Notes under the pieces: model-generated | Database searches by the model: none | Told to the model about the DNA's origin: nothing | The model's input: the letters and a program-made list of their open reading frames with translations, nothing else | Origin: Prostheceraeus crozeri | Taxonomy: Eukaryota > Platyhelminthes > Polycladida > Euryleptidae | NCBI GenBank assembly: GCA_907163375.1 | Contig: CAJQUW010011083.1 | Location: 1-64,000 of the forward strand | Length of the DNA stretch: 64,000 bases | Reading direction: 5' to 3' | Shown: piece after piece, positions 1 to 12,466 of the stretch | How the letters are laid out: each line of letters begins with the position of its first letter | How positions within the stretch are numbered: the stretch's first letter is position 1 | Made by a program: the position numbers and the translations under genes

Positions 1-1009
1 ACGGATAAGTTCTCTAATCGTGGATCGCCGTAATCATCGTAACCGTAAAAATCGTAATCACAGATCGTGACTATGGGATTTCAAACCTCAAAGCTTGTTG
101 TTAATCTTCAATTCATATTTGAATTCCTCTCAATCTCCTACTGTTGTGTAGTTCGAATTTTCATCTGCTATTCCGGCCAATCCAGGTCCATTTTTTTTTG
201 CCAGCAAAGATAATTTGCTGATATCTCAATTGATTGAATTGAACTGAACTAGAGACAAATTCATTACGGGATGCTGCTGATCATAATTTGAGGGTAATTA
301 ATAATCAACTTTACATGCAATGCCACAAGAATAATCCAAACAAGTAGTGTAGTTGTACGTTAATATTTCCATAAATGGAAATCACAAATTATTTAAAATC
401 ACTCACTGGACATATGCAAAATGTAGGAGCATCAAAGATAATTCATCAAGTCAATAGCAGGGTAAGGAATAAAATAATCGCTATCCGTTTCACAGTCTGA
501 CAAAAAGGAACAACAATATCTGCCACTATTACTAACAAGTGTCTCGTGGGATCAAATGTCTCAGGACATGGCCTTCATTCATGGAGAATACATACGAAGA
601 GCTTCTTACACATAAAACATCTTTATACGTTTTGACAAAACATCAGGTGAGACTTACAAAATCGAATGTTCATCCAACGAAAATTATTCTATGTGCTCTT
701 CTATCAAGTCTTGCCAACTCTTTTCCTGAAAGTCGTGAGATTTCATGCCAACGGAAGACATGGACAGGCATCCTACAAAGACAGATCTTATAAAGCCGAG
801 TGGAGTAACGATTCATGGAGGTCAGTGGTGTTCATGTACAATTTTCATTTTTTTCGTATAATGCATATAGGACCGCTTGCTAGCAGTTTTTGTCACATTT
901 TTCGACATACTGAGTCCACTTCAAATCTTTACTTAAAATGATGCCCAAAATTATAATGCTATATCAAACAACCTCGACCCAAAAAGAAAAACAAAAGAAG
1001 GAAAGCCAG
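1..1009. other. No recognisable gene
   Basis: AT-rich sequence. The open frames around 539-941 are short, overlap in two frames and show no recognisable motif, so I do not call them genes. Confidence 0.5.
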
Positions 1010-1490
1010 ATAGATCAAACGCTTATTGTTATTTTTCTTTGCATACCATCCAACTTGGCCTGAATTCTCATTCAACCTCACAAACCAACCTCTGTACATT
1101 CTATTATTTCGCTTCTGTTAATGCTGGACAAATTTTGTCATGCGACTGACAAATAGGCACAATAATCGTCAAAAGCATCAGCATATTAAACAGGAGAACA
1201 ACTTTTCTGATTGACGCACTTGCAATCACTCTCAAAAGCAGAAAATAAAAATGGGGAAAGAACGGTGCCTTGACGAACACCAGACCTCAGCAAGTATGAT
1301 GGTGAAAAATAATTCTTTAATTTCACACAAACTTAATCACATAAATAGCTTTTTATCCACAGTACAAGGCCAGTTGGTTGACCAAATTTTAGCAGGTTCT
1401 CGATTAGTATTGCATGACTAGCATAATCGAATGCTTTCTTTAATATTAATGATCAAAAGAAACTAAGACAGATCCGTTGTAATTCATATT
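1010..1490 (-). pseudogene. Non-LTR retrotransposon reverse transcriptase remnant
   Basis: The minus strand, read across several frames, gives degenerate but ordered reverse transcriptase motifs. They are IKKAFDYASHAIL (motif A region), LWIKSYLCD, SGVRQGTVLSPFLFSAF (motif B) and a damaged YADD box read as YADAFDDYCA. The order and spacing fit a CR1/Jockey-type LINE polymerase. Several stops and frame changes show that it is dead. Neither end of the element is visible. Copy 1 of the DDE-like transposon begins about 30 bp to its right. Confidence 0.7.
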
Positions 1491-1521
1491 ATCATAATTA
1501 GATGTTAGAGAATCCATAATA

Positions 1522-1551
1522 GGGTCATTTTCAGATAAATGGGCCAATTCG
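1522..1551 (+). repeat. Left TIR of transposon copy 1
   Basis: Starts GGGTCATTTTCAG. It is the inverted match of 5628-5657, over 30 bp in this copy. The bases just outside are AATA. Confidence 0.9.
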
Positions 1552-2075
1552 ATTTTGAAAATACGAAAAAATAAAGTATCTCAAAATTTCTCGTCCTATC
1601 AATATCTGATAACTACATGGTATGAAGGCATCATCTGCAAAAAATTAGAACTAGGAAGTTCTTAGTTAAATTTTTACAGCATGTTGAAAATAACTAGGAA
1701 AAACATTACGTAATATTAGCAAAAACAATTGAGATTCGAATGAAGAGTCCTAATATTCTGATTGACGCATTAGTTTCCATCTCAATTGTCAGTAAGAGGT
1801 TGCTAAATACGTCTGAAGTGGTTTGATACTCTCTAGTGGTATTGCACCCATTTCGTTTGAAGAAATATCACATTATATTAATGATTTTGACGGCATACTT
1901 TTGTATATTATTATAATTTCTAGTTATAGGTAAGGTTAATACGTTAACAAAGGCATTAAAAAGCACTTTGAGCTACCATTAACAACGATCTATAATAACA
2001 AAATTTTGGTCAGTACAATTGGGGCAATTCCCTCATAAATCTAACTGAAGTCCTCGATAAGGCTTCAACTTGAAC

Positions 2076-2090
2076 GTGACGAATGTTACA
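2076..2090 (+). repeat. Left-end copy of GTGACGAATGTTACA motif
   Basis: A single copy about 550 bp inside the left end, matching the cluster near the right end. Equivalent copies are at 12984-12998 and 23884-23898. It is a candidate transposase-binding site by analogy with subterminal repeats of other DNA transposons. Confidence 0.6.
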
Positions 2091-2298
2091 CGATTTGTAT
2101 ACGCTTATAATATTAGCCCAAATTAAGCATATCTTTTTGTCAAGAATCATTTATGGTATGTACACTACGTAAGAGTACATGTCTTTAAGTAAAACAGATT
2201 CGTATTGCAGTGAATAAAAAATTCTATTAACTCTACATACAAACATCAAAAGTACAAAATACTTGAAGTATTCATAATCGTATTCTCTTACAAGCCAA

Positions 2299-4523
2299 TT
2301 ATTGATCAAGCTTCAACACTGTTTTAATATTGAAGACGTAGTCGCTCTTGATTACGATGCGAGTTTTGTCATTGAATGTACCATAAGCATATGCTGTACG
2401 TGGAAGGGCAAATAAACAACACTTAACTGGCACAAATGTTTTGAGAGTCAGACAATTCTTGATAATTTATCCTAGAATCTACGAGTACTTACTAAAGTAG
2501 GATCCATGGATTACATTAGTACCTCTTTTGTACTCATTTCCACAATCATCTCTCGACTTCCTTGCAAGTTGAGACAAAGAATGAACTTTGAACAAGTAAA
2601 AGTTCTCATTAGTCCTCGTCATCTGCTTTCAGAACGATGACGTCCTCATTTTGAGGAGGTACTTTTTTCAATACTTCGACTTTTGGGTGGAAATCAATGT
2701 CATCACAGGGGCAGTCAAAGTATTTGCCGATGACACATTTATCACAACTGCAAGATAAGTTGCGAACGATAACATGATACGGAACTCAATTCCTATAACA
2801 GAATGGATCTGCATCGTTGAGGATATCGATGAGATATCTTGTGACAATGTGGCGAGACTATTCTTAGCGGCGTCAAGATCAGCGTCAGAAATGGTGAAAA
2901 TCTGAATTTGTGAATTTGTTTGGAATTCCTTAAGCCCATGACTGGAATTCAGCAAATGTCTGAATTATGTGTTTGCCGTGCTTCACCGAGTTATCCGCCT
3001 CTCTCTTAATCACTGCTCCGATTCCATCGCATGGACCCTTACCATGTGATGACTCAAAGTAACTCCATGTTGCAGACAGATCGAAGACTTTCTCGAAGCA
3101 TATGAAACGACAGCAAAGATACTTTTGTTACGGTATTGTGAAGTTGGGCTATCTGTTAAGAAATGCACCCGCTTTATCTTTTCATTTTCTTTCAATTGGT
3201 GAATAAAAGAAGTTATGATTGCAAAAACCATGCTTGCGGAATGCTCAAGCTCACCAGATTATGGCACAATGTGAAGCGCTATGTACTTCTCCGTCATCAG
3301 ATCTAAAGTAGGCAACGAGAGGATGAATAGTTACTTGCGACTGCGACCAGTAAGCGCTTTGCACCTCGTCATTTGAACTGCAGCAGTAATTCTGTGCAAA
3401 ATCCATGTGCATAAGAACCTCAGATGTGTTAAGCTTCTCCTTCAAGTTTCTCACAAACGAAAAGTTGAAGAAAATCTTCATATACAAGAGTTTCTGAAAC
3501 TAGTCTAACCTTAGACCTAGCTACCATTGGCATCTTTCACATTATCCCATTTATTGAAAGTTATCGTTTCAGAGTGCATTCCTGAGGAGTTAGTCAGTAT
3601 GAAGACAGAAGATCAAACGCGTCTAAGCTCTGAGCTACTTCATCAATGCATTCAAGAAACTTATCAGGGTTATTTGAGACGACATCAAACCCGTTTTCCT
3701 TCAATGATTTCAACAAAAGAGCAAAATTCTGATGGTATTTGCACAGACAAGTCGTTCGGTTAAAGAAGTTCACCAGTTTGATATTAGCCGGACGGAGTCT
3801 TGTAAACGTTGTGTAGCATAATTTCAAAGAAGGATTTTCACTGAAGAATTTTCTTATACAAATTTTTCATATAGTCTGTAAGAAAACGCTTCTGAATACG
3901 ATCCTTATCTATTGTCACGGTGTCCTTTTTTTCCAGGACATACGCGCGAAACGTCATCACGATAAAAAAAATCCACTACTGATTTTCCAATCAAAACTTT
4001 CGTTTGCGTACGAAGTTTGCGAACAAAGATGGTATTTTTGGATGCTGAAGTTTTTGAACATCTTTTTGAAAATCTCATTGTCTTGCGAGCCATATTATTG
4101 TACCGATATTTTTTCATTATTCTACCGGAAAGAATCCTACCTACACTGGATCCTTTCTTAGTACTATCCATTGAACGACTCTCTTTGATTTCAGATACTA
4201 CTGATTCATTGAAAACTAAAGTTTTTATCAGATTTGGTGGCAAAGATGATGTTGATAAGCCGGCAGCTTGAAACTCATTTGTAAGTTTGGTCTTAGGTGA
4301 AAAATGTACTTGTGAGTCGAACCCACCAAAATCAGTTTCCGTCATCACTTGCTTTTTTGTGATACTTTTAATCGAGTTCTCTCAAGTTGCTTCTTTGTTC
4401 TATTATACTTCTTCTCCAATCGACCGTTTCTTCGAAGAAGTATTCTGATTTTCCTTCCAGCACGTGAATTGGCACGTGAAATTCTCTTCCTGGTCATCTT
4501 CCTTCTATGATCCTCGACCTCTT
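2299..4523 (-). pseudogene. Transposase-like gene, main coding exon, copy 1
   Basis: Main exon of the transposase-like gene, read right to left from an acceptor near 4520-4523 to a TAA at 2299-2301. Recognisable blocks in order: a basic N-terminal stretch with coiled-coil character, FFYRDDVSRVCPGKK, a cysteine-rich LCKYHQN segment, HMDFAQNY, TDSPTSQYRNK, HGKGPCDGIG and a C-terminal domain with CCCDKC and CPCDD. The acidic residues in HMDFAQNY, TDSPTSQYRN and the HGKGPCDGIG region are spaced like an RNase H/DDE catalytic triad, which is inference. The frame is broken by several one-base differences, for example an extra base in the A-run after CPGKK. Uniquely among the three copies, codon 2960-2962 is CAG instead of a stop. 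Confidence 0.75.
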
Positions 4524-4588
4524 GAAAAAATAAAAAAATCGAATTAACTCAGACAAACATTATTAGAATATGGCGTTTAAATTCTTAC

Positions 4589-4797
4589 CTGAGCTGATTC
4601 TTCTTTACAATTTTTACTGCGATACTTTTGTACACCTGATGCAACCGTTTTCTCCTTTGTTTGAGCTTCCGTAAACCGAGAACACGAACAGGAACGTAGT
4701 TTTTCTTTTGTCTCTCGAGATTTTTTTCTTTATATGCTAAATCATGTTTCTTTTTTTCTCGGTATCTTTTTGAACGTTCAGCAGGCGTCAGGGGCAT
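4589..4797 (-). pseudogene. Transposase-like gene, first coding exon, copy 1
   Basis: Starts at ATG (4795-4797) directly after a splice acceptor (tttctcatttcag) and ends at donor CAG|gtaag at 4589/4588. The product begins MPLTPAERSKRYREKKK, a highly basic segment probably used for DNA binding. The intron to the main exon is only ~65 bp and phase 0. This copy lacks one base of a short C/T run (ttttctcc, against ttttcctcc in copies 2 and 3), which shifts the frame before the donor. An upstream non-coding exon probably ends at 5400 (GAG|gtaagt). Confidence 0.75.
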
Positions 4798-4880
4798 CTG
4801 AAATGAGAAAAATCATTATTTATATGATACAATATAAATACAATACAGTTAAAGAAAGATTAACTAGATTTCTCTGATTC

Positions 4881-5272
4881 TGTAACATTCGTCACGTGAC
4901 GAATGTTACCGTGACGAATGTTACATTTTTATAGTTTGTCTAAGATTGTGAAAAAACTTAAAACATATTCAGTCCGTTCAAAAAGTGCTATTACGAGATG
5001 TCATAAAGATCAAAGTTTTACGAAAATATTAATATTCTTACAAAAGCTTATCTATGTCAAATCTCCGTGACGAATGTTACATTCTTAACCAATCTACCTG
5101 ACTTACCCTAAAACAATAACGTTTGTCTGGTTTTTCACTTATTTCTAGTCAAAAAAGTAGATAGATTTTATTTCTACACTTGTTGGACTTCAGAAAAATG
5201 TATATAGATTGTTTCTAACACGAGTTTATAAACATGTTGAATTGAATTATTGTTATGGTGACGAATGTTACA
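4881..5272. repeat. Subterminal GTGACGAATGTTACA repeats, copy 1
   Basis: Five copies of a 14-15 bp motif: 4881-4895 (inverted), 4896-4909, 4911-4925, 5067-5081 and 5258-5272. The first two form a perfect 28-bp palindrome at 4882-4909. They sit between the right TIR and the coding exons, where transposase-binding or promoter elements would be expected. Confidence 0.85.
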
Positions 5273-5627
5273 CCAAAGTTGGTGACATGTACTCTATGAC
5301 GGATTTTTTCAATGAAAGTGGAGATCTGATATTAACTTAATCACTTAATCAATCTACGATACGTGTAAAGAAAGTTTGTACATCACAGAAACTACTTACC
5401 TCAACTGATGCTCGTCAGGTTGGCCGCGAAATTGCAAACAATAGCTGGTGACATTCACTTTTCAGGCCGATTGACGTCGACATGGTGCTACAGCAACCAA
5501 TAAACGAACGCTAAGCGAATTCTTCCCTAACGTCGGAAGTGGGTGAGGTGGTTATCTGACATTGACAGTAGAAGAAACAGAATCGATAGTTAATCTAATG
5601 AATAAAGTACTGGTGACACGATTTTCA

Positions 5628-5657
5628 CGAATTGGCCCATTTATCTGAAAATGACCC
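5628..5657 (-). repeat. Right TIR of transposon copy 1
   Basis: Ends in GAAAATGACCC, the inverted match of 1522-1551. It is followed by AATA, matching the bases left of the element. Confidence 0.9.
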
Positions 5658-6346
5658 AATAGCAATAAGAGCTGTCGTAGATGGCCTCCGTCACCAAATG
5701 AACATGTAAATCAATGCGAATTAAAGCTCTTGCAGTTGTATGTCAACAAGAACATCCAATTTTGAAATGTGTCGTAGAACAAGGAACAACAAGTGAACAC
5801 CTAGCGCTTTTGAAAGAGATGCATTTCAAATTTCAAAGTTCTTTTCTGGTTGAGAGCCGAATTCTCAGAGGTATTGACACGTGTGAATAACATATTCATT
5901 GAAAGCATGACATGACAAGCCCTTGAAAGTGCTTGTTCGCTTGGACAAATATTTTTCAGCAATTGAGTTGTGCTCACTCATAGCATGTAGATGCGAATGT
6001 TCTCCTATAACTGTAGAATGCGCTGTAGACTCAAAACAAAATCAGCAATGTGATATTAGACGACATCTAAGAGCAGATAGAGATTGCTTTTGTAGAATGT
6101 GATAATATTCGATCCAGGGCTTTGCATTGATGAACGATTGAAATGAAGCGAAAATCGAACGGAGCGAGAATTATGATTATTTTGATTCATTTATCAAATA
6201 TAGGATTCGTGCGACGAAGCTCAAGCTCGGATTGTTGCGGTTCAATCGGATTCGTTCAGACGAATTTGAATATTTGCACTCATTCCTGACCTATCATTTG
6301 ACACAAAATTGACCAGTCAACGGGAGATCATTTCCGGTTCCTTCAG

Positions 6347-6570
6347 TTCAAGTTTAGTAAAACTCCCCAATATGTGGTCGAAATTTTACAAGTCAGCGGA
6401 AAAAGGTGCACCTAAGACGGGTTTTCGGCGTCCTTTACATTTGATAGGTCGTGGTAATTACTTTGACTTGTAATTTAACTAGGGAACAAATTTCTAACAA
6501 ATTGTGTAGACTTTTACCTTGAAGTTTACCTTCAAGTTTAGTAAAACTCCCCAATATGTGGTCGAAATTT
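6347..6570 (+). repeat. 40-bp direct repeat pair in the spacer
   Basis: The 40-bp sequence beginning TTCAAGTTTAGTAAAACTCC occurs at 6347-6386 and again at 6531-6570. Both copies recur in spacer unit 2. The first shows no other element structure. Confidence 0.8.
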
Positions 6571-7267
6571 GTTCTTTTGTACCATTTGAAGTAATTATAG
6601 GACTTTGCGCCGTGCAGCGGTTCTTCTGCTTGCCAAAAAAATCAATTTTCCGCCGAAATTTGCGAATTTTGATCAAATTGATGCTTTACTGTGTAGTTTC
6701 AATGATAATTTATTCTTTTATCTTTCATCTTGGTCGCAGCAAATTGGAGGAAAAATATTTTGTGCACAAATGTAGTTAAGTTTTTCCGACTTGGAGAACA
6801 TCATTCAATGGCCTTTATCAATTCAATTCAAACTTTAAATTTCCATAGCATGAAAATGAAGCCTGATGAAATCATAAAACAACAAATGCATTTCCTGATG
6901 TTGAGGCAAAATGTGAAAACGCAAAAATGACGAAAATTAGAATAATTCAATTTCATGACTTATGATTTAGGCAATGAAGTCTCACGTCCGCCACTTCATT
7001 ATTTCGGAATCTCAAAGAGAATACCGCGGATTTTGTTGTCGCTCACCTCCCAAGATACAGACTATCACAGCATGCCAGCGGCCAGCAACCCGTCCGAAAT
7101 ATATTTTTCGGCATTATAGAACATTATCACATCACAGAGAGACTGATTGAAGTCTTCCATAGCAGTAGATAGCGTTGACATTGCTTCTGTCGACATTTTC
7201 TGTTGTACTCAGGCATTTTGAATAAAGAATGAGAAACAGGTTCTTCCTTCGCTATTAGAAGAATCAA

Positions 7268-7300
7268 TTAAAAACCAACGTCTCGTCCGCACTGACTTAG
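7268..7300 (-). ncRNA. Degenerate hammerhead-like core
   Basis: The minus strand reads AAGTCAGTGCGGACGAGACG followed by TTGGTTTTT. It closely matches the core inside the palindrome at 36955-37151 (GTCC, five-base loop, GGAC, GAAAC). Here the GAAA is changed to GAGA, so it is probably an inactive relative. The duplicate lies in spacer unit 2 near 18171-18203. Confidence 0.35.
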
Positions 7301-9189
7301 CAATTTAGTCATTGCAATTTTATATCATTTTTATTACATATCTGTGTGATTTCTGCTTCAAATCTTAATCAGATGATCCTGTTCTCATCACTTGAATTTC
7401 TGTTCTATCTGGTTTTAAAGAATTCCATTAGAACTATCATAGAGACATGCAGGCTAAGTATGATGAGAGTCACTTGTAGGATTAGGCAAACTGATATAAA
7501 ATAAGGTCTATGTAAGTCTGTTTCAAATTCCTATGCAGTGTTAGAATCTTCCCACTATTCTACACAATTTGCTTTGAATTCTACAAAATATGAAAATTTA
7601 TTATGAAGGATAAAGACCCCACCTTCAAGATTTTGACGTTTTAATTGACTATCACGAGAAAATCTAGAACGCAGAGCAGATTATCACATCTCATCAGTGC
7701 TTTAATAAGTGCTCCAGTGTAGCCCATCAAAATCTTCGATTCACCGGTTGTCGTTCCCGGTTGCTATCGACCGATAGAAGTCGCAGGACGCCAAAGACAG
7801 GTCTAAAGTGTACATTTTCACTTTGACTTGTAACTTCTATCGTGTATAGAATTCAACGCTTCTAAGACCTCAAATACTTAAATCTCATCCAAGCAGGACA
7901 TTCATGTAGAGAAGAGAATTCTGGTAATATCTTCACGTAGCAGACCATGACATGTCATGAATACAGTGTCCTTGACGACGAGCTTCTGAAGGGTGTCTGG
8001 CGTTACCATCCGAAATAACTGCACAGCTTTCCATTGTCTCTCAATACTGTCGATGAATTCTGAGAATTTGAACACGCTTTGTCTGATGTATTGGATAAAA
8101 GTCTAGAAGTCAGTCATTGTAGATTTTGGGTCGTCTGAGTACACGTTGATACTTTCCCAGTTCATTTTCACTTGTAGTCGAATGCAATGATTATTGTATT
8201 ACGGAAGATCTCATACCTCGTGCTTTTTATTACTGAGATAAGATGTCACAATGAATGTTCTCAAATGCAGCAGACAGGTCCAATGAATTCATCGCCTATT
8301 TGACTCTCAATCGTAAATGTCGAGATAATGTCCTTCATCAAAGCTCTTTCAGTATTGTGATTCACAAATACGGTAGAATGTGCATACCATGAGAACTGCA
8401 AAGACACATAGCTTTAGTTACTTACGAGAATTGTAATTATACTGCAATTGCAATTATTACATGGAGCATCGTTTATCATCTACTGATTCATTCAAGTTTA
8501 TTCTACACAAAATGCAGAAAAGGCATTCCTGGTTACAAATGCACACAGCGTGTGGCCTGAACAATACAGTTCAAAATGTTGACAACTGTGATAATACAAG
8601 TAACGGAAGCAGTTCGGAAACAAGAACAGCATTGTGAAAGATTGGCGGATTAAGATAATTAGTTACGTTTAAAAACTTGAAGTGAAAGAGATAGCGCTAT
8701 TGAGTCAGTCAGGGCATTCCAGATCGATACAACTCTACGGTTGTGAAGTTGACATGGGACGTTCACATTCACAAGATCAGAGACCGATAGCTTGTAGCAG
8801 TATCTTCGAGTGGACGCTTTTATCCAAAAGAAATCATCAATACATTATTAACATCTATGTTCCGATGGGGGCATGATGACAGCACTAGCGCCACTAGGCA
8901 CTAAATAGGCACCAAACCAGATATTTGCTTATCCAATGAAATCGAAGGAAAACTCAATGGGCATGAACTCGGCACCATGAACCTCGCGCCTACTCGTGCC
9001 TTACGTTGGTTAGAATTGATGCCTAAATTTCCTGCCTAATTCAAACGAAATATCGTGCCCTACAGTTTACAGTGTAGACAGTAGCTGTAAAAATCAACTG
9101 ATTATTGTTGGTAGAGCTCGCAAACGTGTGATTTAACTTGCAGAAATCTGCAGCCATTTACATCTGCAGATAGGTGCAAGTTTTTTGAA

Positions 9190-9655
9190 CCAGTGTCTGA
9201 GAAATCTAGCTAGTCCAAATGTAAATGATGCCTTGCAAGCACAATCAGAATATGTCGTTTTCCGCAAAGATCGCTTACATAATTTTGGTAGTGGTGTGCT
9301 TGTGTTTGTCAAGAAAAACTAACGGTGTCAAACGACTTTGAAGACTTTGTTTTTGCACTGTTAGAGTTTGTGATCAAAAGCGTATGCTAATTGTACGATC
9401 ACTTGTGCGATTCATTATCTGATCACATTGTGCTTTTTGGTGATCTGAATTATCCTGACATAGATTGGTCTGCAATGCGTGGACCTTCACGATATGATTT
9501 TCTGATTAATGTCTGTACCAATAGCTTTCTTAGTGAAATGGCTGTTTCTCCTACGCGTAATGACAATATTCCCGATGTTGCATTAGTCAATGATGAATCT
9601 TTTTTGTTGAATTCGTATCAGTTATCACTACCATTTCCTGGTAGCTAACAATAAA
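9190..9655 (+). pseudogene. LINE endonuclease (EEP/APE-type) remnant
   Basis: The frame at 9391-9648 reads HIVLFGDLNYPDIDWS, a classic endonuclease-exonuclease-phosphatase block. A second block, SPTRNDNIPDVALVNDE, matches the 'PTR...LDLV' block of LINE endonucleases. Upstream, 9190-9390 continues the similarity in other frames with stops. No reverse transcriptase follows. It is a fragment of a non-LTR element duplicated with the spacer. Confidence 0.75.
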
Positions 9656-12438
9656 CCGCAAAAACTAACAACAAACAGCTAAAAATAACCACTAAACTTC
9701 ACAGAAAATATCCGCAAATATATGTTTAAATGATGACGTCACGACATGATGAATGATGACGTAACAGTTAAAATCCGCTCCTATTAGATAGAAATACGTG
9801 TAACTGTATTTACAGTTAGACTGTAAAAATCCGTGTAACTAATTTTAGCCTACCTGAAAGATGTCTGCCTTAGAAGTGCAGTCACAATCATAAAATTGAC
9901 AAATCTAATTTTCAGCTATCAAATGAATGCTAGGTCATTACGTTACTAAGTGTACCAAACTCGGAACTGCATGGATCTACATAATGCGGTGTGTAATAAT
10001 GCGGAATTTTGCGGTGTAAGTTCAAGGCGACTGGAATTACAGTTTGGGAATGGTCGTTTTCCTGATGTTAGGTGGCAATCAGCGAATTGAAAACAATAAG
10101 CAGCTGATGCGGGAATGTAGGAAGAAAACGTCAGTAGATCTCACACTATGAATCCGAAGTCTTCCTTCTAGACGAACAGAAATAGAAACAGAAGCATTTC
10201 GAATTCCATGACTCTTTCCGCATTAAAAAGCTACAACTTTGTTTACACACAATTGATTGAAAAGCTCTGTGCACTCATGCGAAAGTTGTCGGTCTTTTCT
10301 GATGATGCGGAAAGGTATTCCTGGCACATTATCTAAAATTTGTTACTATTCGCTAAATTTGCACATTTTCGATCTCTAACTTTATAAGCCGACATTTTAT
10401 CAACATAGGAATTGCATACACTGAAATGACACAGTAGGAGAAAGATTATCAACGCATTTGATTGGCCAACTCTCCCCGGCATTGCAGTGCCCGAATTCTT
10501 CACCGACAAGCACTATCCTGAGGCATATAAGAAGGTAGTAACCTTCAGATGCAATTTTCAATCTTCCATTGCTTCAATTCATTGTCAATTATTTGCATCA
10601 TTGTCACTGGCAACATTGTCTGCGTCAGAAATTCATCCTCTTTTTTCAAAAAACAACTCAGCTGAAACGGCGCTGCTTTCCAGGCCTCAGTCAGGTTATT
10701 GTCCAATCAACGGTTTCCAAGCTGTACTGAACAGCAGACAATGACATCCTTCATGCGTGAATCTAATCATTGGCTGTCAATTTTGATGAAATACAACTGA
10801 AATGAAAATGATTCTCAATTCAACTTGGAACTTGTCTTGAAGATATTCACGTAAGTCATCAAGCTTCATTCCATGGCATTTCTTTGATTTCTTTGAAAAG
10901 TAGAATTTTTATGGAAAATAATTGAACAGAAACTGCAGTTATTCCAAGTTGAAGTTCTAGAATTAAACAAGACGTTTCCTGCTGACAACCCGCTGTCATT
11001 TCAAACCGCCAATAGAGAGCGTTCAGACCGTTCTAAGGGAGGAACTTTACTTCTATGAAATGCAGCTGCAGACAGGACAATATGTATTCAGATTCCATGA
11101 ATTTAATAAGAAAAAGAGCACTGCTTGATTCATTCACTGTTTGACCTTCACTTTCGAATATATTAAAAGGTTGAACGCGTGAGACTTTCTGAAAGATCTA
11201 AATATCAATGAGGATTGTCGCTTCAACAAGAATTTATGAAAAATAAAGCCTGTTTGGTGCAAGCTTTGTATCTTTTATGCTGAGTACTGATGAAAACTGT
11301 TAAAACTTAAAAGCTACAATGAAATTGTCAAAAATTGTCAAATACTGTCTCATAGCCACATTGATCGCTTTCAATAGAATTGATCGGTCTCATTTCATTT
11401 CCTTTCAATCAACACTGGCATGCCGTAGTGTGTCAAAATGATGCATTCATACTTTGAGATCAATATAGCTCTTAGAATGTTCATCCTTTGAGAACCAAAT
11501 TTCCTGTCTTTTATTATCTTACATCTCATATTTTTATTATCAGCTGATGTGACAGAATATTTACTTAGAATGCCAGCTGAGTCAAAATGACACATCGTTA
11601 TTGTAATGCATTGTCATGATTGCATCGACATGTGTGTAATTTAGAGATCACAAAGAGAAAAAATAGCATTTCCAAGCTGCTCCATTACAAATTCAATCTG
11701 AAGTATTAGCACATAAAGTTTTAGCTTAACCGATGATCATGTTTTCCATGAATTATGACATACAGTTCTATTTTTCTATCTCATGCTCGAAAGATTTCCC
11801 AATTATAATTTGAATTGAAAATATATCATTATAGCAATGTTAATGCGATGTGTATGCGACGTTGAAAATGTAGAACGAGCGAAGCGAGTTCCCCACCTTC
11901 CAATGAGTATAGACGAGTATGAACATTGCTATTGGTACATCGCGATCAATAATGCAAATGATATTCAAAGCAGATCACATCAATGAATCAGCAGGCCATA
12001 GATTTATAGAGATATATAACTAAGATATCCATGAAATGAATATCTTTGACATAGAAGTGTAACTCATCAGCACCATTATTTTAGTTGAAAGTAATGTTAA
12101 AAGAGTAATGTTAAATATCTAATGTTAAACGTTTTCAATTTATTCACTGCTAAAATCTATGTCAATGAATTAACATAGAAAATGTTAAATTTTTATCGCA
12201 TTGGCTAGATACAAACATATTCAACAATAGAAAATGAAAATGCGTACGTGTTCACATCACAAAATTGCCTTTGAGAATATTATACCAATTATATTAAATT
12301 TTATATTTATATATTAATACATTTATGTAAATTATACCAAAATCAGTCAAAATATTCCAAACATTCGAATTTTAAAATGGATCTTACGCCAAAAGTAAAA
12401 TGCCAAACTTTTTTCCCTTCAGTCAAAAATTGCATAAC

Positions 12439-12466
12439 GGGTCATTTTCAGATAAATGGGCCAATT
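12439..12466 (+). repeat. Left TIR of transposon copy 2
   Basis: Starts GGGTCATTTTCAG, preceded by TTGCATAAC exactly as for copy 3. Confidence 0.9.

Larger units (their letters stand above)
1522..5657 (-). mobile_element. DDE-like DNA transposon, copy 1 (4-bp TSD, 28-bp TIR)
   Basis: This 4.1 kb element has near-perfect terminal inverted repeats. It begins GGGTCATTTTCAGATAAATG and ends with the complement, CATTTATCTGAAAATGACCC. It is flanked on both sides by AATA, the apparent 4-bp target-site duplication. It carries a minus-strand two-coding-exon transposase-like gene, a 5' non-coding exon ending near 5400, and six TGACGAATGTTACA-type motifs. Two further copies lie at 12439-16560 and 23338-27481. 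Copy 1 has the most private one-base insertions, concentrated at 1970-2040. The superfamily is not certain. Sola-type elements also make 4-bp duplications, but I cannot confirm homology. Confidence 0.88.
5658..12438. repeat. Tandemly duplicated spacer, unit 1 (~6.78 kb)
   Basis: Near-identical to 16561-23337. I count roughly two dozen single-base differences by eye, about 0.3-0.4 percent. It contains no intact gene. Recognisable content is a LINE endonuclease remnant (9190-9655), a hammerhead-like core (7268-7300, minus strand) and a 40-bp direct repeat (6347-6386 and 6531-6570). The rest is AT-rich sequence in which I see nothing specific. Open frames such as those at 6519, 8682 and 10487 have no recognisable domain. 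Confidence 0.9.

Noticed and set aside
4017-4271. Plus-strand open frame repeated in all three transposons
   Set aside because: Antisense shadow of the coiled-coil/basic part of the transposase-like gene.
5320-5520. Short minus-strand frame starting MSTSIGLK upstream of the first coding exon of the transposase-like gene
   Set aside because: It stops after about 22 codons, before the donor at 5400. Best seen as 5' UTR with a small upstream ORF.
6519-6930. Overlapping frames in the duplicated spacer, conserved in both units
   Set aside because: Conservation reflects recent duplication, not selection. No motif, and frames overlap on both strands.
10487-10744. 85-codon frame in the spacer (112 codons in unit 2)
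   Set aside because: Its length differs between the units because of one-base changes, and no domain is recognisable.
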